Part shown: positions 46,121-50,219 of the stretch, in pieces
How the letters are laid out: each line of letters begins with the position of its first letter
How positions within the stretch are numbered: position 1 is the stretch's first letter
Source of the DNA: DSOI01 sp041394885
Lineage (GTDB): Bacteria; Acidobacteriota; Terriglobia; Bryobacterales; Bryobacteraceae
Reading direction: 5' to 3'
Length of the DNA: 50,219 nt
Assembly: GCA_041394885.1 (NCBI GenBank)
Contig: JAWKHI010000049.1
Span: 1-50,219 of the forward strand
Translations under genes and position numbers: made by a program
The notes under the pieces: model-generated
Told to the model about the DNA's origin: nothing
What the model saw: the letters and a program-made list of their open reading frames with translations, nothing else
Database searches by the model: none

Positions 46121-47028
46121 TACGCCGCCACCTCCGCCGCCGGCTGCGGTTCTGGCGGGTGCTGCTGTGCCACCCATAGCTGGGCCGTTCCCACCGCCAG
46201 TTTGCGCACCCGCGCGATCACGCCTACCCGTTCCGTCACCGAAATCGCCCCACGGGCGTCCAGCAGGTTGAACAGATTCGAGCACTTCAGCACATGCTCA
46301 TAGGTGGCCAGCACCGGATACCGCGACTTCTCACTGCTGTCGGCGAACCCGTCGATTAGCCGCTGGCATTCCTTCTCATGCAGGTCGAACAACTGCCACA
46401 GTGCGGTCACGTCCGCCATCTCGAAGTTGTAAACCGAAAGCTGCTGCTCGTCCGCGAATCGTACATCCGCGTAGGTGAACCCAGGCGCCCACTCGATCTC
46501 GTAGATGCTCTCCTTGCCCTGCAAGAACGCCGCAATCCGCTCCAGCCCGTAGGTCAACTCCGCCGGCGCCAGATCCAGATCGATCCCGCCGCATTGCTGG
46601 AAATAGGTGAACTGCGTGATCTCCAACCCGTCGAGCATCACCTGCCACCCGATGCCCCACGCACCCAGCGTCGGTGACTCCCAGTTGTCTTCTTCGAACT
46701 TGATGTCGTGCTTCTTCAGGTCGATTCCGATCGCTTCCAGGCTGCCCAGATACAGGTCGATCACGTCGTCCGGGGTCGGCTTCAAGATCACCTGCAGTTG
46801 CTGGTGCTTGTAAAGGCGGTTCGGATTCTCGCCATAGCGGCCATCGGCGGGCCGCCGGCTCGGTTGGACGTAGGCCACGCGGTAGGGATCCGGACCCAGC
46901 ACCCGCAGGAACGTTTCCGGACACATCGTGCCCGCACCCACCTCCATGTCGAACGGCTCCTGCAGAATGCAGCCGCGGTCGGACCAGTACTTCTTCAGCT
47001 TGAATATGAGGGTCTGGAAAGAGTCCAT
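46120..47028 (-). CDS. glyQ: Glycine-tRNA ligase alpha subunit
   Basis: A 302-residue catalytic subunit of the heterotetrameric glycyl-tRNA synthetase, near the normal length (~300). It begins FQTLIFKLKKYWSDRGC and carries EVGAGTMCPETFLRVLGP, VAYVQPSRRPADGRYGENPNR, FEEDNWESPTLGAWGIGWQVM and EITQFTYFQQCGGIDL, which form the glycine and ATP sites. It charges tRNA-Gly with the beta subunit encoded next. The ATG at 47028 lies 13 bp after recO. No good Shine-Dalgarno is visible, so translation may depend on coupling to recO. Confidence 0.97.
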   Translation of the reverse strand: MDSFQTLIFKLKKYWSDRGCILQEPFDMEVGAGTMCPETFLRVLGPDPYRVAYVQPSRRPADGRYGENPNRLYKHQQLQVILKPTPDDVIDLYLGSLEAIGIDLKKHDIKFEEDNWESPTLGAWGIGWQVMLDGLEITQFTYFQQCGGIDLDLAPAELTYGLERIAAFLQGKESIYEIEWAPGFTYADVRFADEQQLSVYNFEMADVTALWQLFDLHEKECQRLIDGFADSSEKSRYPVLATYEHVLKCSNLFNLLDARGAISVTERVGVIARVRKLAVGTAQLWVAQQHPPEPQPAAEVAA

Positions 47029-47041
47029 GTGAAAAGGGGTG

Positions 47042-47698
47042 CTACAAAGTTTCGAGGTATTGCGTGGTGAGCAGGCGGCGTTCGATCTGCTGTTCGATCA
47101 ATCCGATCAATTGCCGGCGCAGCCCGATCGCCGTCGATCGTGACCATGCCCGGGGCGTCAGGCCATGTACTGGTGTGTGAAGCATTTCTTCCGCGATGAT
47201 TCGATCTTCGTTACTCAATTCCATCGGGGCCAGGAATCCGCTGAGCCGCACGGACCAAAGCGCGAAATAGTTCACGGCCTCCCACAATCGCGCCGTCCAT
47301 TGTCCGTCCGGTTTGGAAACCGCCATGTGACCGGTGACGGCCACCAGCAGCCGGAAAAACCGTTCATTCGGCTCCCCGGCGGGCAGCAGATGATCGGCGA
47401 TCTCCGCCATGAAGTCCATTCCCACCGACAACTCGTATTGGCCCCCCAGTGCGAACTGCGAATGGATCAGTTCGCAGGAATCCAACGAGTCCAATTCCCG
47501 GTTCTCACGGTGGAAAAAGTACATCCTCACATGAGAGAGACGCTGCAGGCCGCTCCCAAAGCGGTTGCCCGGTTTGCGAGCCCGTCGCGCCACGCCGCGA
47601 AGCTTGCCTAGATCCCGTGTGAAAAAACTGACGATGAGATCGGCTTCCCGAAGCGCATATGTCCTCAGAATGATCGATTCACACACCCTGGCCGACAT
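47042..47698 (-). CDS. recO: DNA repair protein RecO
   Basis: A 218-residue RecO. It has the OB-fold N-terminus (SIILRTYALREADLIVSFFTRDLGKLRGVARRAR) and a helical C-terminal part with FFRLLVAVTGHMAV. The Cys4 zinc site found in some RecO proteins is missing, as in E. coli. RecO loads RecA onto SSB-coated gaps with RecR. The ATG at 47698 removes an upstream extension in the gap to RidA. It begins the recO-glyQ-glyS-ppdK operon, and no strong promoter is recognisable in the 91-bp upstream gap. Confidence 0.9.
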   Translation of the reverse strand: MSARVCESIILRTYALREADLIVSFFTRDLGKLRGVARRARKPGNRFGSGLQRLSHVRMYFFHRENRELDSLDSCELIHSQFALGGQYELSVGMDFMAEIADHLLPAGEPNERFFRLLVAVTGHMAVSKPDGQWTARLWEAVNYFALWSVRLSGFLAPMELSNEDRIIAEEMLHTPVHGLTPRAWSRSTAIGLRRQLIGLIEQQIERRLLTTQYLETL

Positions 47699-47789
47699 AG
47701 CGTCTAGCGGATATTCTGTATCAGCGTAGCATAGTGCGGTCCGGGGACGCCTTTCCGCACCGCCCGGAAACCCCTGCAACGCAGGTTCC

Positions 47790-48176
47790 TCACCCGGGAC
47801 CGGCCCCCGCCACCACCTCGATCTCGATGCCCGCGCCCTTGTCCAGCCGCGCGATCTCCACCGTCGTCTTGGCCGGCCGGTGCGGAAAATACTCCCGGTA
47901 GATCGCGTTCATCTCGCCCAGCCGCGAAAAGTCCGTCACGTAGATGTTCACCTTCGCCACCTGCTCGAGTGACGATCCCGCTTCACGCAGCACCGTCGAC
48001 ACGTTCTCGATCGCCTGCCGGACCTGCTCGGAAAACGTTTCCGGCAAACTCCCATCGCGTCTCGATCCCAGTTGCCCGGAAACGTAGATGACATCCCCCA
48101 GCCGGACCGCTTGTGAATAAGTGTCGTTGTGCGCCGGAGCCCCGGTCACGGAAATCGGTTGCGGCTGAACAGGCAT
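47790..48176 (-). CDS. RidA family enamine/imine deaminase
   Basis: A 128-residue RidA (YjgF/YER057c/UK114) protein. Core motifs are YSQAVRLGDVIYVSGQLG, QVRQAIENVSTVLREAGSSLEQVAKVNIYVTDFS and AKTTVEIARLDKGAGIEIEVVA with the conserved Arg of the catalytic pocket. RidA hydrolyses reactive 2-aminoacrylate-type enamines formed by PLP enzymes. The ATG at 48176 is chosen; the frame runs on to 48530 but only through the terminator hairpin at 48290-48344, so the extension is not real. It lies upstream of recO by 91 bp and may have its own promoter. Confidence 0.92.
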   Translation of the reverse strand: MPVQPQPISVTGAPAHNDTYSQAVRLGDVIYVSGQLGSRRDGSLPETFSEQVRQAIENVSTVLREAGSSLEQVAKVNIYVTDFSRLGEMNAIYREYFPHRPAKTTVEIARLDKGAGIEIEVVAGAGPG

Positions 48177-48289
48177 ACGTGCCAGTCTACCGCTTTCAGG
48201 ATCGGCCCAATGGCCGCGATCCTGGCCTGCTACCGGCGTCCGGTGAGCGATGTCGCCCGGTGTACAATAAGTGCTGCTGCTGCGGGAGG

Positions 48290-48344
48290 AAAAAAACCGC
48301 ATCGGATCAGAGCCGCTCCGTTCAAACGTTCTGATCCGATGCGG
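48290..48344 (-). terminator. Strong minus-strand hairpin with T7 tail
   Basis: CCGCATCGGATCAGA (48297-48311) pairs perfectly with TCTGATCCGATGCGG (48330-48344), a 15-bp stem with an 18-nt loop. On the minus strand it is followed by seven T (48296-48290). It points toward RidA, whose start is 114 bp further on. It either ends an RNA made from 48345 upward or attenuates a RidA leader. The plus strand has no T-tract after it. Confidence 0.78.
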
Positions 48345-48509
48345 CCGCCTCCCCGTGAGGGGGGGATTGGCGGACCTCCGATCAACCTCCATACTCAAAC
48401 GGCAACCTCGGCAAGGCCCGCGTCCAAACAGTCTCACCGAAAATTGCCGCCGGGGACCGGATGAGCCGCCAGCGGACCACAAACTTTCGAATCGGCGCCG
48501 GTCAACCGC

Positions 48510-48634
48510 AAAAAAACCCCTCTGTTGCAACTGGTAACCGATCGAGGATCGCTGGGACTACATACAACCTTTCCCGGAGCACAGTTTTCTTGTCTTGTGC
48601 CATCCTTGTCGCGACCACCCGTTGCAGCAGAGGG
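48510..48634 (-). ncRNA. Candidate structured small RNA with closed ends and T7 terminator
   Basis: On the minus strand, CCCTCTGCTGCAAC (48634-48621) pairs with GTTGCAACAGAGGG (48531-48518) at 13 of 14 positions and is followed by G and seven T (48516-48510). This gives a 117-nt RNA whose 5' and 3' ends form a rod. Further pairs extend inward: 48619-48617 with 48535-48533, 48616-48612 with 48544-48540, and AGGAT (48606-48602) with ATCCT (48549-48545). Two hairpins then complete a three-way junction: GCACA/TGTGC (48600-48596 with 48583-48579) and GGGA/TCCC (48575-48572 with 48557-48554). I see no 5S, SRP, tmRNA or RNase P signature. A 6S-like or novel RNA is possible; a strong promoter is not visible. 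Confidence 0.45.
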
Positions 48635-48806
48635 TTCAGGTTTTCAAGAGTTGACTTCACACAATTCGACTCTCTATGGGCACTCGGCGTGCCAACCCCG
48701 CCGCATTCGTAAACTGTTGAAACAAAAACCCACCTGTCGCGACGTCCGTCTTCCCGCCGGTCACCCTGGGCCACCCGGTGTGGCAGTGTGACACAATCGA
48801 GCAAGA

Positions 48807-50150
48807 GTGACCCGCCGTCAGCTTTTTCCAATATTGGCCCCTGTCGCCCTCCGCGCCCAGGCTCCCGCCCCCGCCGCCGACTATAAGACAGACCGGCCCC
48901 ATCCCCGCCTCCTTTTGCCCACCCGCCGCGTCCGCCTCCTACAGCGCGAACGCGAACGCGAGTCCCTCCGCTGGCTTGCCTTCCAGACCCTCATCGCCGC
49001 CAAGTCCCCCTTTCCGGAACAAGGCTTCGCCATGGCGCTCTACTACGTCGCCTCCGGCAGCAAACCCCATGGACGCCTGGCCGTTGAATGGGCCCTTGGC
49101 GCCTCCGACCTCCGCCAGCAGGCCATCGTGTTCGACTGGTGTCAGGATCTCCTGTCCCCATCGGAATCCAAGACCCTCGCTGCCCGCATGAGCGACGGCC
49201 TCGCCAAAGCCGCCCAGTCCTCCACCATCGCCGCCTCGAGCGCCCGCGTCCTGGCCGCCGTCGCACTCACCGGACACCTCCCCGGTATGCCCGAAAAACA
49301 CATCGCTCCCATCGTCGACTCCTGGTGGAAAGACAAAATCATCGCCCCCATCGAAAAAGGCGACGTGCCGGTCGATCAGAAGGACCACCTCGCTCTCCTC
49401 GAGCTCTTTCACGTCCTTCGCGACAACCTCGACATCGACCTCCGCGAACAGGCCGCCAAGTTCTTCACCACCCTCCCCATCTTCCATATCCTGGCCCACT
49501 ACCCGGCTCCGTTCCCCGCTCCCGAAAACGAATACCGTATCCCCCTCATGGCCGCCCACCAGGAGCCCGACCTCCGGGAAGCCACCCGCAGCCGCGCCGC
49601 CGGCCTCGCCATGGTCGCCTACGACAACAACTCACAGGAAATGCAGTTCCTCCAGGGATGGCTCATCAATGACCGGTTTCTCCTCCGCGGTCCCTACGGC
49701 ATCCCCTACGAGTTCCTTTGGGCCAATCCCTACCAGCCCGGCCTCAGCTTCCACTACCTGCCCAACATCTATCACGACCCCCGCACCGGCCGCCTCATTA
49801 TTCGATCCACCTGGGAAGACGATGCCGTCTGGTACTACCAGGCCGGCAAGGTCCGCCAGATGTTCGAGCAAGGCCAGATCGCCAACCTCGACGCTAACTC
49901 CCTCGACAAGCAAATCGTCATGGGCAACACCGTCCTGCTGCCCGCCATCATGAGCCCCCGGTTCACGATCGCCACCGAGGAAAAGACCAGCTACTACGTG
50001 GTTGGCCTGACGCCAAATGCCATCTACGGACTCGAGGTCGACGACGAAGAAATTCGCGACGTCCGCAGCGATCGCGGCGGTGTCCTCGATCTCACCTTTC
50101 CGCCCAAACGCACCGCCGCCGTCTTGCTCAGGCAGGTTCCTTCGAAGTGA
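48807..50150 (+). CDS. Exported hypothetical protein, possibly heparinase/alginate-lyase-like
   Basis: A 447-residue protein starting at GTG 48807 with an Arg-Arg-containing leader (MTRRQLFPILAPVALRAQAP) that may be a Tat or Sec signal. Residues 30-250 are a helical region (HPRLLLPTRRVRLLQRERE, LIAAKSPFPEQGFAMALYYV, AIVFDWCQDLLSPSESKTLAAR) resembling the alpha/alpha toroid of heparinase II/III and alginate lyases. A beta-rich second half follows (DRFLLRGPYGIPYEFLWANPY, LIIRSTWEDDAVWYYQAG). I can identify neither catalytic residues nor a certain family. Ser/Pro/Arg content is high early on. It is divergent from the RNA-bearing gap, and no gene is seen in the 69 bp after it. Confidence 0.65.
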   Translation: MTRRQLFPILAPVALRAQAPAPAADYKTDRPHPRLLLPTRRVRLLQRERERESLRWLAFQTLIAAKSPFPEQGFAMALYYVASGSKPHGRLAVEWALGASDLRQQAIVFDWCQDLLSPSESKTLAARMSDGLAKAAQSSTIAASSARVLAAVALTGHLPGMPEKHIAPIVDSWWKDKIIAPIEKGDVPVDQKDHLALLELFHVLRDNLDIDLREQAAKFFTTLPIFHILAHYPAPFPAPENEYRIPLMAAHQEPDLREATRSRAAGLAMVAYDNNSQEMQFLQGWLINDRFLLRGPYGIPYEFLWANPYQPGLSFHYLPNIYHDPRTGRLIIRSTWEDDAVWYYQAGKVRQMFEQGQIANLDANSLDKQIVMGNTVLLPAIMSPRFTIATEEKTSYYVVGLTPNAIYGLEVDDEEIRDVRSDRGGVLDLTFPPKRTAAVLLRQVPSK

Positions 50151-50219
50151 CCCTCCCGGCGCGGTACCATAAGGCGTAAGAATGAGATGAGCGCGGCCCG
50201 TCCGCAAAGCTCACAAAAA

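Larger units (their letters stand above)
48177..48806. other. 630-bp gap without a protein gene
   Basis: Between the RidA start and the divergent exported protein, no frame has a convincing protein. The longest minus frame (48502-48831) has low GC at third positions (about 56 percent by my count in its last 52 codons, far below the neighbours) and reads through a T7 tract. Composition is lower in GC than the flanks around 48500-48750. Two minus-strand hairpins with T7 tails and a small dyad at 48345-48373 (CCGCC and CCCC pairing with GGGG and GGCGG) occupy it. See the RNA and terminator entries. Confidence 0.7.

Noticed and set aside
47734..47760. Terminator after RidA (GTGCGG/CCGCAC hairpin)
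   Set aside because: Only a 6-bp stem with a 15-nt loop and no T-tract on the minus strand.
48510..48634. Identification of the small RNA as 5S rRNA, SRP RNA, tmRNA or RNase P RNA
   Set aside because: Length and closed ends resemble 5S, but the conserved CCGAACUCAGAAG block is missing; there is no GGAAGGAAGCAG (SRP), no tRNA-like 3' end (tmRNA) and no GAGGAAAGUC (RNase P).
48502..48831. 109-residue minus-strand frame overlapping the small RNA candidate
   Set aside because: GC at third codon positions is well below that of real genes here, its end reads TTT-TTT through the T7 tract, and the structure explains the sequence better. A short real peptide is not fully excluded.

Overview
The window reads as chromosomal DNA of a GC-rich soil-type Acidobacteriota, most likely of the Solibacter/Bryobacter group. 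The main clue is the 1508-residue secreted protein at 36676-41202, whose C-terminal part matches the TIGR03437-type domain first defined in Solibacter. It fits with many signal-peptide proteins ending in AQ/SQ, carboxypeptidase-regulatory-like repeats, BACON repeats, DUF362 and DUF1080 proteins and paralogous SYLF proteins. Assignment to this group is inference. I see no transposon, prophage, CRISPR array, rRNA or tRNA gene.

Layout. 1-3735 (+): tail of a secreted protein, a SplB-like radical SAM enzyme, an ALDH7-type aldehyde dehydrogenase and a protein with a sigma-region-4-like helix-turn-helix. 3739-6208 (-): a secreted alkaline-phosphatase-superfamily protein and a CorC/CNNM-type membrane protein. 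The latter diverges from a penicillin acylase homologue (6214-8355 +) with only 5 bp between start codons. 8392-9493 (-): a cytochrome c'-like protein and an exported unknown. 9632-14401 (+): two tandem SYLF proteins, a five-repeat carboxypeptidase-regulatory-like protein and a GT39-type membrane glycosyltransferase. 14417-20716 (-): signalling and stress block, with a stand-alone receiver-like protein overlapping a sigma-54 activator that lacks a sensory domain, a multi-PAS histidine kinase overlapping its NarL-type response regulator, an Hsp20 chaperone and a lone Pol-beta/PolX-type helix-hairpin-helix protein. 20821-31380: an alpha/beta hydrolase, xseA, glnA, a tightly overlapping MOSC-GNAT-Nudix-serine hydrolase operon, an aldo/keto reductase and two divergent DUF362 proteins. 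31361-36679: a PQQ alcohol dehydrogenase with the DxD lanthanide signature coupled to a diheme cytochrome c, a DUF1080 protein, prmA and a PhoD-type phosphatase. The last is translationally coupled to the large VWA/BACON protein (36676-41202). 41311-48176 (-): the recO-glyQ-glyS-ppdK operon, ending in a textbook UUCG-loop terminator, preceded by a RidA gene. 48807-50150 (+): an exported protein of unknown function.

The most unusual part is the 630-bp protein-free stretch 48177-48806. Its minus strand carries two separate hairpins each followed by seven T. One of them closes a 117-nt segment whose 5' and 3' ends pair over 14 bp and whose interior folds into a three-way junction. This looks like an independent structured small RNA gene that I cannot match to 5S, SRP, tmRNA or RNase P RNA by eye.

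Working logic. The periplasmic redox genes (PQQ dehydrogenase plus diheme cytochrome) would pass alcohol-derived electrons to the respiratory chain. The glnA, glyQS, ppdK, recO, xseA and prmA genes are housekeeping. The kinase/regulator and NtrC-like/receiver pairs are two separate signalling units. Most other genes encode exported or envelope proteins of unknown substrate, as is common in this phylum. Names rest on reading translated motifs, not on database searches.
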